This document shows positions 22,378 through 35,405 of a stretch of 64,000 nucleotides of DNA, piece after piece. The notes beneath the pieces were generated by a model. It saw only the letters and a list, made by a program, of their open reading frames with translations, was not told the origin of the DNA and made no database searches. Location: NCBI RefSeq assembly GCF_900660575.1, contig NZ_LR215008.1, forward strand, positions 496,001 through 560,000. The letters are read 5' to 3'. This stretch comes from Mycoplasmopsis pulmonis. GTDB lineage: Bacteria > Bacillota_I > Bacilli_A > Mycoplasmatales > Metamycoplasmataceae. Positions within the stretch are counted from its first letter, which is position 1, and each line of letters begins with the position of its first letter. The position numbers were made by a program, and so were the translations under genes.

Positions 22378-22615
22378 CTTAGATGTAAGTAATTTTGACA
22401 ATAAAGTTATCTATGGAAACTCAAAAGAAGTTAGAGAAAAAATTCTAAATTTGTCAAAAAAATTCAAAGTTGATCATTTTTTGATTATTCCATTAGTTTA
22501 TGGTTCTAAAAACCGTGAAAATAGTTTAAAATTATTAAAAAAAGCCTTTGAGCAAAAATTAGGAGATTATTATGAAAAAATTTGCAAATTATTTAATTGT
22601 TGAAAAAGAAAATAA
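22378..22615 (+). pseudogene. Luciferase-like monooxygenase, 3' part
   Basis: C-terminal ~78 codons after the IS, beginning at the second CTT and reading LDVSNFDNKVIYG to a TAA at 22613-22615. The end overlaps the start of gcvH by 44 nt in another frame, which shows tight coupling in the original operon. Confidence 0.85.
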
Positions 22616-22907
22616 CGACTACATTGTTTCAATGAGTCCTGAACTTCAAGATGACATTGGAAGTGTTTGGTATTTAAAATTACATGAAGAAAAAAGCGAT
22701 GTTTCAGCAGGTGAGGTTATTATTGACCTTGAAGCTTCAAAAACAATAGCTAGCATTAAGGTTCCTCTAAGTGGAAAAATTATCGAATGAAATAAAGAAG
22801 CAGTTGAAACACCAAAAGATCTTTCATCAGCTTCAAGAGATAAAAACTGATTAGTTAAAATGACTAATGTAGATCCAAAAGAATTTGAAAATTTAGAAGA
22901 TTATTAA
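22572..22907 (+). CDS. gcvH: GcvH-like lipoyl carrier protein (GcvH-L)
   Basis: 111 aa lipoyl-domain protein. The modified lysine is expected in DLEASKT (Lys57). An Asp pair at 27-28 (ELQDDIG) sits where GcvH-L proteins are reported to be ADP-ribosylated by the neighbouring sirtuin. No other glycine-cleavage genes are seen, so this is more likely the GcvH-L carrier of the SirTM system than part of glycine cleavage. SD AGGAG precedes the ATG. sirTM follows 2 nt after the stop, lplA soon after. The IS now separates it from the operon promoter at 20240, although an IS-borne or read-through promoter could still serve it. Confidence 0.85.
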
Positions 22908-22909
22908 AA

Positions 22910-23758
22910 ATGGAATGAAAGATTAACTCTAAAGATCCAAAAGAAATTTTTTTACAAGCAATTGAGCAAGCTGAATTGCTTGTTTTAGGTATAGGAGCTG
23001 GTCTTCCAGGATCAGCTGGTTTTGGTTATAGTGGTGAACGTTTTGAAAAAAACTTTGGAGATTTTATTAAAGAATATAAACTAGTTGATATGCTTCAAGC
23101 TAGTTTGTTTGAATATCCTAATTGACCCAGTTATTGAGCTTTTCAATCTCGTTTTACCTCTATTAATTATTATGATCAACCTGTCAGTGAGAGTTTTTTA
23201 AAATTAAAAGAGCTTATCAAAGATAAAAATTATTTTATCATTACAACTAATTCAGATAGTTGTTTAGAAAAAGCTAACTTTGATGAGGACAAAATTTTTT
23301 ACATCCAAGGAAAATACAAACATTTTCAATGTAGTAAAATGTGTCATAACAAGCTCTATGAAGACAAAGAATTAATTTACAAAATGATCAAAGAACAAAA
23401 AGATTTACTTGTTCCTTATGAGTTAATTCCGCGCTGCCCTAAATGTGATTCTTTTTTAGAAATAAACAAAAGAATTGCATACAAAGGAATGGTTGAAGAT
23501 CAAAAATTTGAAAATCAAAAAGCAAAATATGAAGCTTTTGTCGAAAAAGCTAAAGACAAAAAAACTTTATTTTTAGAACTAGGAGTTGGTTATACCACTC
23601 CTCAGTTTATCAAAATTCCTTTTCAAAAATGAACCCAAGAAAATCCACAATCGTTTTATTTGTCAATTTCAAATAAAACTTACCGTTTAAATCCACAAAT
23701 CAAAAAACAAGCACTTCTTTTGGAAGTGGATTTAAAGGACTTTTTTGAAAAATTTTAA
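22910..23758 (+). CDS. SirTM-type ADP-ribosylating sirtuin
   Basis: 282 aa NAD-dependent sirtuin-fold protein of the microbial class M type, which mono-ADP-ribosylates lipoylated GcvH-L and answers oxidative signals in other pathogens. Visible parts: the NAD loop GIGAGLPGSAGFGYSG (about residues 26-41), TTNSDSCLEKAN, and IQGKYKHFQC, where canonical sirtuins have the catalytic His-Gly but this class has Gln. Zn-ligand Cys pairs are CSKMC and CPKC. The frame needs TGA as Trp. It lies 2 nt after gcvH and 18 nt before lplA. The macrodomain hydrolase that often accompanies this system is not found in the window. Confidence 0.85.
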
Positions 23759-23776
23759 ATCTTTAAGGAGAAAAGT

Positions 23777-24811
23777 ATGTATTTAATAGAACCAATTAGA
23801 AATGGAAAATATATTAAAGATGGAGCCTATGCAATGGCCCTTCAGGCTTATGCTCTAACTCATTTAAAACTTGAAAGAACTGCTATATTTCCATATATTT
23901 GTGATGCTCACATTCAAATTGGATATTTCCAAAATCCAGAAGTTGAAGTTAACTTTCCTTATTTAAAAGAGCACAACATCCCTATTGTAAGACGTCGAAC
24001 TGGTGGAGGGGCTATCTACATTGATGATAAATCGGTAAACATTTGTTGGCTTTATCCTTTTAATAGCGAAAACAACAAAAATATTTTTGGTAACTACCAA
24101 AAATTCTATGAACCTATTGTTGAAATTTTAAAAGAGCTAGGGGTTAAAAACCTTGTATATAGCGGTAAAAATGACCTTCACATCAATGGCAAAAAAGTCT
24201 CAGGAGCTGCCATGATGCTCCAAGATGATTATATCTATGGAGGATATTCACTTTTATGAAACCTTGACTTTGAAGCAATAGGAGAGGTTCTAAGACCAAG
24301 TAAGGCAAAAATTAAATCAAAAAGTATTGAATCAGTTCGCCAAAGAGTTGACTACATTAGCCAATATGTTGATGATAAATACAAAAACCTTTCTTCTCAA
24401 GAGTTTAAAAAACTAGTTCTTGACAAGCTTTCAAAATACCATGAAGAAAAAATTGAAATTTATGAGCTAAGCGAGCAAGACTGAAAAAACATTGATGAAT
24501 TAGTAGAAAAAAGATACAAAAACTGGGATTGAACCTTTGGGCTTTCTCCTCGCTATGAATTTAATAGAGAAGCTCGTTTTGATATTGGTACCTTTGGAAT
24601 TAGTCTAAAAGTCGATCAAGGAAAAATTCAAGCTTGCAAAATAAGCGGTGATTTTTTTGCAAAAGAAAATCTTCAAATTATTGAAAAAGCTCTTTTACAA
24701 AAGCGTTTAATTAAAGAAGAGCTAATGGATGCTCTTAAAGACATAGATTTTCAAAACTTTTTCTTTAAACCAATTGATCCAGAGAAAATAGTTGATTTAA
24801 TTTTAAGTTAA
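23777..24811 (+). CDS. lplA: Lipoate-protein ligase A (LplA2-like)
   Basis: Activates lipoate with ATP and transfers it to carrier lysines. 344 aa, with the N-terminal catalytic domain [13 protein letters not shown] (lipoate-binding loop) and [18 protein letters not shown], followed by a C-terminal accessory domain. Clear SD (AAGGAGAAAAG). Placed directly after gcvH and sirTM, its likely substrate is the GcvH-L of this operon, although it may also serve pyruvate dehydrogenase. A terminator follows at 24849-24880. Confidence 0.93.
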
Positions 24812-24848
24812 TTTTTTTAAACAACTATTATAATTAATAAACTTTAAT

Positions 24849-24880
24849 TTATAAGCTATACTTTGGCTTATAATTTTTAT
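24849..24880 (+). terminator. Terminator after lplA
   Basis: 8-bp stem TTATAAGC/GCTTATAA with a 9-nt loop and a following T5. It separates the SirTM module from the ATPase operon. A TATAAT at 24830-24835 lies before it, so an attenuator role for the ATPase operon cannot be excluded. Confidence 0.65.
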
Positions 24881-24918
24881 TAAGCCCCTCGAAAGATTAA
24901 ACTAGTAAAGGACTAAAG

Positions 24919-26445
24919 ATGATTAGGAAAAGAATATTTCTTCATGAAAGCGATTTGGAATCATTTAACTTTTCAAGACTAAATAAATTTCAACAGCTTT
25001 TGAAAATGGCAAATTATTTAATTATCTTTGTAGTTACTATTTATTCTTTATTTTTTATAACTGACTCTTTTGACAACATTTATGCTGATCCTAAAAAATT
25101 TGAGCTTACCAAAGTTTTTATTCTTGAACTTTTACAAAGATCATTACATGCTTCATTTTTAGTTTATTTTATTGCAACTGCTTTTAGGAAAATCTACCAT
25201 AACCATAGAAATTTTTATATTTATATCCTTTGATTTTCCATTTATATATTTAGTGGTATTTTTATTTTATTTTCAAGAAACATTCCTAATTTTATAACAC
25301 TAAATGAGTTTGTTGAACTAGGCTATATTTTTTACTTTGTAATATATGTTATATTTTTAGAAATTCTCTACTCAGTTTATTGACTTTTATACAATAGAAG
25401 AGTTGAAAGAGATCATCTTGAAGCTTATAAACTAAAAATTGTTTTTTTAATAGTTTCAATGCTTTATGTTTTGATTTTTTCAAGCTGAATCAATAAATCT
25501 CAAATTACAACAGATGCTAAGTTAGTTGAAGAGTGACTTCCTTTTTATCAAAATAGAATTCAAGCTTTTGTAGAAGCTTCAAGTGATGAAATTGTAGGTT
25601 TGATTTTTAGAGAAATAGGTTATGTCATTGCTTATTTAATTTTAATTTTCCCTTTCTTTTTTAGCCTTTTACTCTATAGCTTTAAAAAACCTAAAAGAAC
25701 TAAAGTTTCAAAAAACAAAAAGAACCTTTTCCAGTTAAATGTTTCAATTATTGTTTTAATTTCAACTTTTTTAAACTACTGAATCATTTTATTTAAAAAT
25801 GTTAACGTTAGCTTTTTAGAAATTAACAATTTATTTTTAGGTTTAAATGTTGTCTTTTTATTAGTTTTTACTTTCTTGATTTTATGAAATAGACTAAGAT
25901 TAAAATCTTCAATTTATTTTATGTTTTCAGTGAGCTTTTTTATTGTAGTTTCATTTTTTACTTTAATAATTTTCCATATTTCCTATGATAGAGAAAACAA
26001 AATTTCAATGTTTAATATTCTAATTTTTTCATTTGTTCTAACCATTTTGTTTTTATTTATCTTATTTTCTAATTATGAAATGAGTACACTTCAAAAAATG
26101 TCATTTAACTTGCTTTTAACTTCATTTTCACTTTTATACATTTTCATGTCAGTGATTCACAAGTTAGATCTTCTAGTCATTATTGCTAATTTTTTAGATT
26201 TTTATTTATTATTGTACTTATTAGTAGGCTTTGCTGTGATGTTAAACTTTTTTGTTTTTGTCTTTTCATTTTACAAATCACTAAGCACTCTAAAAACAGA
26301 GAAAAAACCTTGAACATTTAATAAAAAAAACATATTTGATTATAATAAAGTCTTTAGTTTAATAAAGTCCTTACTAAAGAAAAAGGAGAAAAAAGATGTT
26401 CAAATTCTGAAACAACAAAAAATTAAAGCTAAAAAAGGAAATTAA
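24919..26445 (+). CDS. F1-like ATPase cluster: polytopic membrane protein
   Basis: 508 aa, about 12 predicted membrane segments (for example YLIIFVVTIYSLFFITDSF, LLGLNVVFLLVFTFLILW and LLVIIANFLDFYLLLYLLVGF), with basic loops and a basic C-terminal tail. First gene of a tight seven-gene operon that ends in alpha- and beta-like ATPase subunits. In position it corresponds to the first gene of the F1-like (type 2/3) clusters of mycoplasmas, where it is thought to form part of the membrane partner in place of F0. No a- or c-subunit signature is seen. SD AAAGGA precedes the ATG. It overlaps the next gene by 50 nt. Confidence 0.75.
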
Positions 26446-26917
26446 ATTACATGAAAATGTAATTAATCACTATAGAGAGATTATGTCAAATCCCTCTACA
26501 TACTTAGTTGACATTGAAAATTTCAAATATAGTACTTATCTATATTCAAATTTTTCTTTTGAAAATGACATTTTTGAAAAATTTTTAGAAATGCTCTCTT
26601 CATCAATTAAACAAAAAAAACAAATTGTTTTTAGCTCTTTTACTATTTCTTGAGAAAAAAGTGCCAATGCAGTTGACTATCCCATTATTATCCAAAATAA
26701 AAACAAAGTTAACTCATCACTATTATCTGTTGATTTTTCAAAAGATGAAGATGAAGACATTGCTAAACTTTTTAGATCTTTAAACAAATTAATTGACTAT
26801 TATTTCCAAAAGGACAAACTAGTTTTAAGACTTCCTTATGAAATTATTGTTTTTGGACGTCAAAGAAATGATTTTTCACTTTTATTTTCAGAAAGAGTTT
26901 TAAATGAAAATATATAG
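26396..26917 (+). CDS. F1-like ATPase cluster: small soluble protein
   Basis: 173 aa, no membrane segment or signal. Charged and mixed alpha/beta in character. Not recognised outside this type of cluster. SD AAGGAGAAAAAAG fixes the start inside the end of the membrane protein gene, and the stop lies 14 nt inside the gamma-like gene, so translation is coupled at both ends. By position it could be a delta- or epsilon-like stalk component; the sequence does not prove this. Confidence 0.65.
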
Positions 26918-27728
26918 CAAAATTGAAAAAAAGAAAAAAAATTTGATCAATATCAAAAACTACATCAATATTTATTTTCTTGAATCTCTTAGTCAATTTC
27001 AAGTACAAAACAAAATCTACACTAATAAACTAAATGAAGTTAACTTTATTAAAAATATTTATTCAAATGTTTTAAAATCTCGCTTTGGTTTAAAATCAAT
27101 TTTTTTCAATGGCTATCCTTCAACTAAAAATGGAAGAAAAATTTTTGTCTACATAGCTGAAATTAATAGAATCTCTGATATTTCTCATAGACAATTAGAC
27201 AAAAAAATCCTAGATACAATTGAAAAAAATGATTGAATTATTGCAATTGGAAAACATGCAATCCAATTTGCCCAAGAAAACAAACTTAACATTTTAACCA
27301 CTTTTGAGAGCATTGATGAAAAATATGTCAATGATTTAAAAGCTCTAATCTATGATAAATACACACTTGGAGGTGTTTATCAAATTGAATTTTTCTTCCA
27401 AAGTAACAAACTAAAAAATAACTCAGTTGTTATTTTGCCTATTAAAAACTTTCACCTTGACAAATCCTTTGAAGATGAAGAAATTGACCCAAAAATAGAG
27501 ATCTATCCAAATTTAACTGATTTTGTTGATGATTTGAGTTGAATTTATCTACAAAGCTCAATTTCGGCTTTATTAATTGAAGCTAATTTTTACTTGATTA
27601 AACAAAGAATAGCAAAATTAAAAGATCTTCTAAATGACATTGATAAAAAAATTGAAAATATTAAATATGAATCATCAAAATTTAGAAAAGATATTTTAAA
27701 TGAAAATGTTTTAACAACCACTCAATAA
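26904..27728 (+). CDS. F1-like ATPase gamma-like subunit
   Basis: 274 aa. The ends are long predicted helices (about residues 1-45, and about 215-270 with an ALLIEANFYLIKQRIAKLKDLLNDI-type pattern) around a central alpha/beta domain. This is the layout of the F1 gamma rotor, in which the two terminal helices form the coiled-coil shaft. Sequence similarity to true gamma is faint. Position third in the cluster agrees with the gamma assigned in the M. mobile gliding-motor ATPase as I recall it. It would couple ATP hydrolysis in the alpha/beta ring to the membrane part. Confidence 0.65.
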
Positions 27729-27742
27729 AAAAAGTAGGAAAA

Positions 27743-28363
27743 ATGAAAATATTAAATAAATTAAAAGAGGCTTTTGAATTAATTCCCTCAATAATCTTAA
27801 AAGCTAGAATCATAACTGATTCAATTTTAATTAAATTAAAATTCAAAGAAAAGCCCTCTTCATTTGTGCTTTCTTTTTCCGATTACAAAAAAGTTGATCA
27901 AAATATTCAAAATTCAATCTTAAAAAACAACAAAGCTAAATTCTTTAAAATATTTTTTGGTGCTAGTCAAAAAGTTTTTAGACCAGCAAAACCTACCCTT
28001 GTTACTGGAAAAGTAGCCATAATTGCCTTGGGTGATGAGCTCTATCAAAGTAGAACTGATGAAGTCTTACTAATAACTGAATTTCTAATCTTTTTTAAGG
28101 GAAATAAAGCTGAAGTTAAAAACTTTGAGACATTAAAAAAGATAGAAATCTCAAAAAAATGGGTATTTATTAAGAAAAATGTAAAATCGAGAATAAAATT
28201 TATTAAAAAGAGAATAAAATTTTTAAATGTTAAAAAAACAATTGGACTCTTGCCAAGTGAAGTTATTGAATTAAACAATTTAAATAAAGATCTTGAGATC
28301 AATAAAATGTCCTTGTTTTATATGATGGATATAAACGGAGAAAATTATGACCAAAAAAAATAA
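27743..28363 (+). CDS. F1-like ATPase cluster: small basic protein
   Basis: 206 aa, strongly basic. No clear membrane helix, although a hydrophobic strand (VLLITEFLIFF) lies in the centre. Not recognised. Its conserved place between the gamma-like gene and the large surface protein implies a structural part of the same complex. The stop overlaps the start of the next gene by 17 nt. Confidence 0.6.
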   Translation: MKILNKLKEAFELIPSIILKARIITDSILIKLKFKEKPSSFVLSFSDYKKVDQNIQNSILKNNKAKFFKIFFGASQKVFRPAKPTLVTGKVAIIALGDELYQSRTDEVLLITEFLIFFKGNKAEVKNFETLKKIEISKKWVFIKKNVKSRIKFIKKRIKFLNVKKTIGLLPSEVIELNNLNKDLEINKMSLFYMMDINGENYDQKK

Positions 28364-31085
28364 AGTAATTTTGTCGCTTTTTTGTCTTTCGAGTGCTTTA
28401 GCCTCTAGTACTTTTTTTATTTCTAGCACTCATGCTAGTCAAAACATTAGTTTCAATGAAAAAATCCATAACAATGATAGAAATTTCAACAATAATGATT
28501 TAGAAAACTCAACAAAAGATGTCAATCCAACAGATAATGTAGAAGTTCAAAATGCTGAAGATGATGAAAAATTTCCTCTTCCAGGAACAAGACTAAAATA
28601 CAAACATGTAAAATGGATAGTTGGAATTTTGCAAGAATTAAGACAAAATCTTATAGAAAAAATTCCAGCTTATGGAAATCGTCATATTCTTTCAGCTAGA
28701 ACTACAGAAGAGATAACATGGCTTTTAATAACAAAAGGTTATGTTGACATTTTGACTCCTGGAAGTGATAATTTTTTAACTCTTTTAACTCAAGTAGTTG
28801 ATCTAATTAATAAATTTATTGCCAACGAAAAATTTCAATATAAAGAAATTCCAACAGAAAATGACCCTGAATATTTACCTAGTAGAAGAGCTAATCCTTT
28901 AGTTAAAAATATGTTCTATGTTTGAAATACACTAACTGATAAACAAGTTGATGACTATATAAAATATTTCTTACAACGCATGCGTGGCTTATTTTTAGCT
29001 GGCTTTGATCCAAATACTAGTTCAACATGAAAAAGTAATGATTTTGGTCTTGATTGATATAACAATATACCTTCACTACCAACTTGAGAATTTGCCACTT
29101 CAATAAAACAGTCTGACTATAAGTTGTTAATAGATAGCTTATCTTCAATGGAAGGGGATAACCAAATTGTTAAATCTTATTTTGGAATGTCTTATATTAA
29201 ACAAGCAGTAGAACAACAGCTAAAAGAACAACAAAAAAAAGATCAAGAAGATTTAATAAGTGAAAGAGCTAATTTCTATTTTACAGATTCAACAAAAAAT
29301 CAACTAAGAAAAGCTTTAAATCTTCCAAATGATGCTCAAAGCAAAATAAACTGAAACGACAATAGTTGAAATTACAACTTTTCAAAGTTGGAAAATTTAT
29401 CTTTTGACTGATCAAAAATCCAAAACCCTGAAAACAGAGCCACCAATGGAGAAAACTCTAATGTAGGTATTTTAGGTAATCTTTTCATCCACAATGAAAG
29501 ACTAAAATTGTTAGAAGATTTTGCCTCAACTCTTGAGCTTTCTGAATTAATAAATAGAACTGGTGTAGGATTTAATATTTTTAAAAATAATGCTATCTTA
29601 GAAAATGAAATTGCCTATAGCAAAGAAAGTATTCAACTTTCTGATTTTATGAATAGCCTAAATAGTGTAATTGAAGATGATTTTAAAACAAATATAAGCT
29701 CATATCTTTCAATTAAAAAATCTTCTTCTCAAAAAAGTGGACTAAGACTTCAAAAAGAAGATTTTCAAAAAGAAGCAAAAGCTCAACAAATATCTTCTGT
29801 TGTCAATTGAGACTTTGACTATGAAATAGTTAGAGATGAAAAGTCTCAAGAGAGAAACACTGGTGAAGATGTTTATTTAAAAATAACTTCTACTTTAAAA
29901 ACTAGTGATGCTCGTAGCTTTGATTCAGCTGCAAATTATTCAGCTAAGTCAATCTTTTTTATAAAATTTGAAAACTTGCCTTCTGAAATTCAAAATTTAA
30001 TTGACAATGCCCCTGAATTACAACCAAATTTTGTAGGCGACAATCTTGCTAATTTTGATGCATATCAATTCATAAAAGATATCAATTCTGGCAAAGGAAC
30101 TCCATTTCTTAGATATAGTAACAAAGACTCAAGAATTGTTTATAAACCTATTAATTTGAAAGACATAGGTAATGGTAAAGCTGAAATAACAACTCAAATA
30201 AGTCCAAATATTGATTATTCTAAATTAATTAGAAATAAATTAATAAAAAATAAAAGATATGTAACAAAAGTTAATACCACTCTTTTTGATCTTAGCAAAA
30301 ACTTTTTAAATAAATCACATGAATCAGCTGCTCTTACACTTGGAGCTTTTGGTTCTCTTTTAGGAAAAGAATTTTTAGATAAAAATCTTGATGAAATTAC
30401 CAAAAAAAATGTTTTTGAAAAATCAATTGAAGATTTAAAAAAACAAGATTCATTTTTAAAAAGTAATTTTGAAGAAAAATTAAAAAATTTTAGAAATATT
30501 TACTATGACAATTTAAAAAATAAAATTGAAGATTTAAGAAAAAATAAAGATGAATTTGATAAAACTATAGATAAACAAATGATTATTGATCACTACAACA
30601 AGCTAGAAAAAAACTTATCAGATAATTTAAAAAGCAATAGCATTGACCCTTCAAGTGCTCCTGTTAAAGAACTTTTTGACCACATCAATAAATCAAAAAC
30701 TATGGCTCTAAATAATCAAAATCCTTCAACTCTAGCAGAGTTGCAAGAATTTTTAGCAAGAAACAATGATTTACTAAAACTTTTAAATACAGATACTTTA
30801 AATCCTCAAAATTTAAAAAAATTTGAAAGTATTTTACAAAAATTCGATTTAAACCAAATTAAAAAATATAAATCACTTGGAGAACAAATAAGCCTTTATA
30901 CTATTTTAGGATTTTTATCATTAATTTCACTAGGAACTATCCTTTTATTGGTAAGATCTACAAGAATAGGTGGATCAAAAGTAGGACTTAAAAAATCAAT
31001 ATTTGTTTTACTTACTTCAGTTGCTTCCTCTTCTACAATTGGACTATTAATTTATATAATTATGGAAGCTATAGGAAAGGTATAA
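28347..31085 (+). CDS. F1-like ATPase cluster: large surface/membrane protein
   Basis: 912 aa. It has an N-terminal signal-like segment (about residues 6-30, ending STHAS), a long hydrophilic region with many Trp encoded by TGA and coiled-coil stretches (about 640-780), and two C-terminal membrane helices (about 850-875 and 885-908) separated by a basic loop. The bulk would thus be outside the cell, anchored by its C-terminus. It ends 1 nt before the alpha-like gene. It may carry force or movement from the internal ATPase to the surface. The extracellular domain is not recognised. Confidence 0.7.
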
Positions 31086-31086
31086 A

Positions 31087-32615
31087 ATGGATAATGCTAA
31101 AATAGTAATAAAATCGATTAAAGACTATATTGTAGAAGTGCAAGGAGACTATGACTTTAGGCTTTATGAAGTTTTTCAACTAACAGATGATGTAAAAGGT
31201 TTTTGTCTTTCAGTTGATGAAAAACGAACCTTTTTATTAATTGATGGAGACACTTCCAAAATTAAAGTAGGAACTGAAATTATTCCTTTGGAATCACGCT
31301 TTATTGCTAAAACCTACAAAGATTATTTTGGAAAAATAATAGACATCGACGGAAAAGTTCTCTATTCAGAAAGTGAAGATCAAGAAATTTCAGAAAAAGC
31401 TTATGAAAATGAAAATTCAGCTTTTAAAGTAGCCTCTGGAATTCAAGATCGAGTTAAATTAAACGAGCCCCTTGAAACAGGTATTTTTTCAATTGATATT
31501 TTACTTCCTATTGGAAAAGGTCAAAGACAGCTTATCTTGGGAGATAGTAAAACCGGAAAAACTTCAATTGCCCTTTCAACAATGATTAACCAAAAAGAAA
31601 ATGATATTAAAATTATTTATGTTTCCATTGGTCTTAAATCAAATGATTTAAAAAGAATTTACAAAACTATAGTTGAGCAAAAAATTGCTCATAAAACTAT
31701 TTTGATGCATGCTTCAAGTGATAATTCTTTTCAACAATTTTTAATTCCTTATGTTGCTATGGCCCATGCCGAAAACATCATGCAATCAGGTGAGGATGTT
31801 TTAATTATCTTTGATGATCTAACCAATCATGCTAATGTCTTAAGAGAAATTGCCCTTTTAACTGGTAAACCAGTAGGTAAAGAAGCCTTTCCTGGAGATC
31901 TTTTTTATTCTCATTCGAAATTACTTGAAAGAGCTGGTAAGTTTAAAAATGGCTATTCAATTACTTGTTTTCCAATTGTAAGAACAATTAACAATGATAT
32001 GACCTCACTTTTGGCCTCAAATATAGTATCAATTACTGATGGCCAAATTGTTACCAATAGTGAAATTAAGGATCAAGGAATTTTACCTGCAATAGATATA
32101 GGCCTTTCAGTTTCAAGAACTGGCTCATCAGTTCAGTCGGTTTCACTTTCTAAAATAGCCATTGAAATTTCTAAAATTTATTCAAAATACAAACAAAACG
32201 AAAAATTTTCAGATACTAACTTTGATCTAAATGACAGCGTTAGAGACATCATCAAAAAAGGTAAAATTCTTTTAAAAATTCTTAATCAAAAAGAATTTCA
32301 AGCCTATTCAAGAAGTTTTAATCTAATTATTGCCTACATTGTAGTTTGAGGAATTTTTGAAGATGAAGAAAAAATTTATGATAAATTAATTTATCTTTAT
32401 TTTGTTTTAAGATATGACTATATTGGAAAAATTTTAGTAAATGTTGTTGACAAAAAATCAGGAGTTGATGGAATGGTTGATGAGGGAGTTTTAAAAGCTG
32501 AAATTATGAGACTTTTAGCTCACTTTAAAGATATTCACAATATTAAAACAAAAAGCTACAATGATGGTAAATTTAACTTATCAACAAGAGTTTTACATAA
32601 AGTAAAGGATAGAAT

Positions 32616-32628
<13 letters not shown>
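31087..32628 (+). CDS. F1-like ATPase alpha-like subunit
   Basis: 513 aa nucleotide-binding subunit of the F1-like hexamer. The barrel domain is followed by Walker A GDSKTGKT (about residues 151-158) and Walker B VLIIFDD, then a SVSRTGSS-like arginine-finger region (about 337-344). The GER-type catalytic Glu of beta is absent, as expected for the non-catalytic subunit. Diverged from normal AtpA, which is about the same length. It overlaps the beta-like gene by 13 nt. Confidence 0.9.
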
Positions 32629-34022
<1,394 letters not shown>

Positions 34023-34030
34023 ATTTTTAG

Positions 34031-34036
34031 TATTAT
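34031..34036 (+). promoter_or_regulatory. -10 element of a leaderless glyS
   Basis: TATTAT followed by 7 nt and the ATG at 34044. No SD is present, so transcription would begin at or next to the start codon. Confidence 0.5.
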
Positions 34037-34043
34037 AAAAGCT

Positions 34044-35405
34044 ATGCACGATCAAAATAAAAAGAAAATGCTAGACATTAGCAACCATCTTAAAAACTTT
34101 GGTTTTATTTTCCAAGGTTCAGAAATCTATGGAGGACTTGCCAATACTTGAGACTATGGCCCTGTTGGTTTTTTATTAAAACAAAAAATCGAAGAATTTT
34201 GAAGAAAATTCTTCATTTTAAAACAAGACAATTCAGTTGAAATAGACTCAAAAATCCTAATGAATCCAAATGTTTGAAAAGCCTCAGGACATGTTTCTAA
34301 CTTTAGTGATCCTTTAATTGAAAACAAAGTTAATGGAAAAAGATATCGAGCTGATAAAATCATTGAAGAAAACTTTCCTGAAGTTAATGTTCAGTCAATG
34401 AGCGAAAAAGAAATTCATGCCTTTATTGTTGAACATGTTAAAGAATATGAAAACTCAAAAACTTCTTGAAGTGAAATTAGAAAATTTCAGCTTATGTTCC
34501 AAACTAGCCAAGGAGTAGTTGAAGATTATAAAAACCTTGTTTATCTAAGACCTGAAACTGCCCAAGGTATTTTTATTAATTTTAAAAATATTCTTCGCTC
34601 AACTCGAGCTAAACTTCCTCTTGCTGTAGGTCAAGTTGGAAAATCCTTTAGAAATGAAGTTACTCCCGGAAATTTCATCTTTAGAACTCGTGAATTTGAA
34701 CAAATGGAACTTGAAGTTTTTTGTCTTCCTGAAGAAGCTGAAGAAATTTACCAAAAATACATTAATCTTTGCTGAGAATTTTTATTAGAACTAGGAATAA
34801 ACAAAAACTCAATTAGAAAAAGAATTCACCAAAAAGAAGAGCTAGCTCATTATTCAAAGGGAACTTGTGACTATGAATTTAATTTTCCTTTTGGTTGAGG
34901 AGAGCTTTTAGGAATAGCCAACCGTGGAGATTTTGATCTAAAAAATCATAGTCACTTTAGTCAAGAGGATCTAAGTTATTTAAATCCTCTTGACAATCAA
35001 AGAATTATTCCTTATGTAATTGAACCTTCAATAGGTCTTGATAGACTCATGCTAGCACTTTTATGTGATGCCTATCATGAAGAAAGTGTTGAAAATGAAA
35101 CGAGAGTCGTTTTAAAACTTGATAAAAAAATTGCTCCCTATCGCTTTGCAGTTTTACCCCTTGTTAAAAAACTCTCAGAAAAAGCCAAAGAGCTTTATAA
35201 AAATCTTGTAGATTTAAATTTAATGGTTAGCTATGATGAAAGCGGTTCAATTGGAAAAAGATACCGCCGTCAAGATGCCATTGGTACTTATGAGTGTATT
35301 ACCATTGATTATCAAAGCTTAGAAGATGATAGTTTTACTATTAGAAACCGTGATTCAATGGAACAAAAAAGATTGAGTTTTGAAGAGCTTAAAGGATTGT
35401 TATAG
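34044..35405 (+). CDS. glyS: Glycyl-tRNA synthetase (single-chain type)
   Basis: Class II synthetase that charges tRNA-Gly; homodimeric GlyQS type. 453 aa. Motif 2 region [23 protein letters not shown] and motif 3 [15 protein letters not shown] are clear. The anticodon-binding domain at the C-terminus includes [12 protein letters not shown]. First gene of glyS-dnaG-rpoD, an order common in mycoplasmas. The stop TAG shares its G with the GTG start of dnaG. Confidence 0.97.

Noticed and set aside
22378..22615. Fragment after the IS as an independent small gene starting within the IS
   Set aside because: Removing the IS and one CTT joins it in frame to the luciferase-like gene, and it carries no start of its own.
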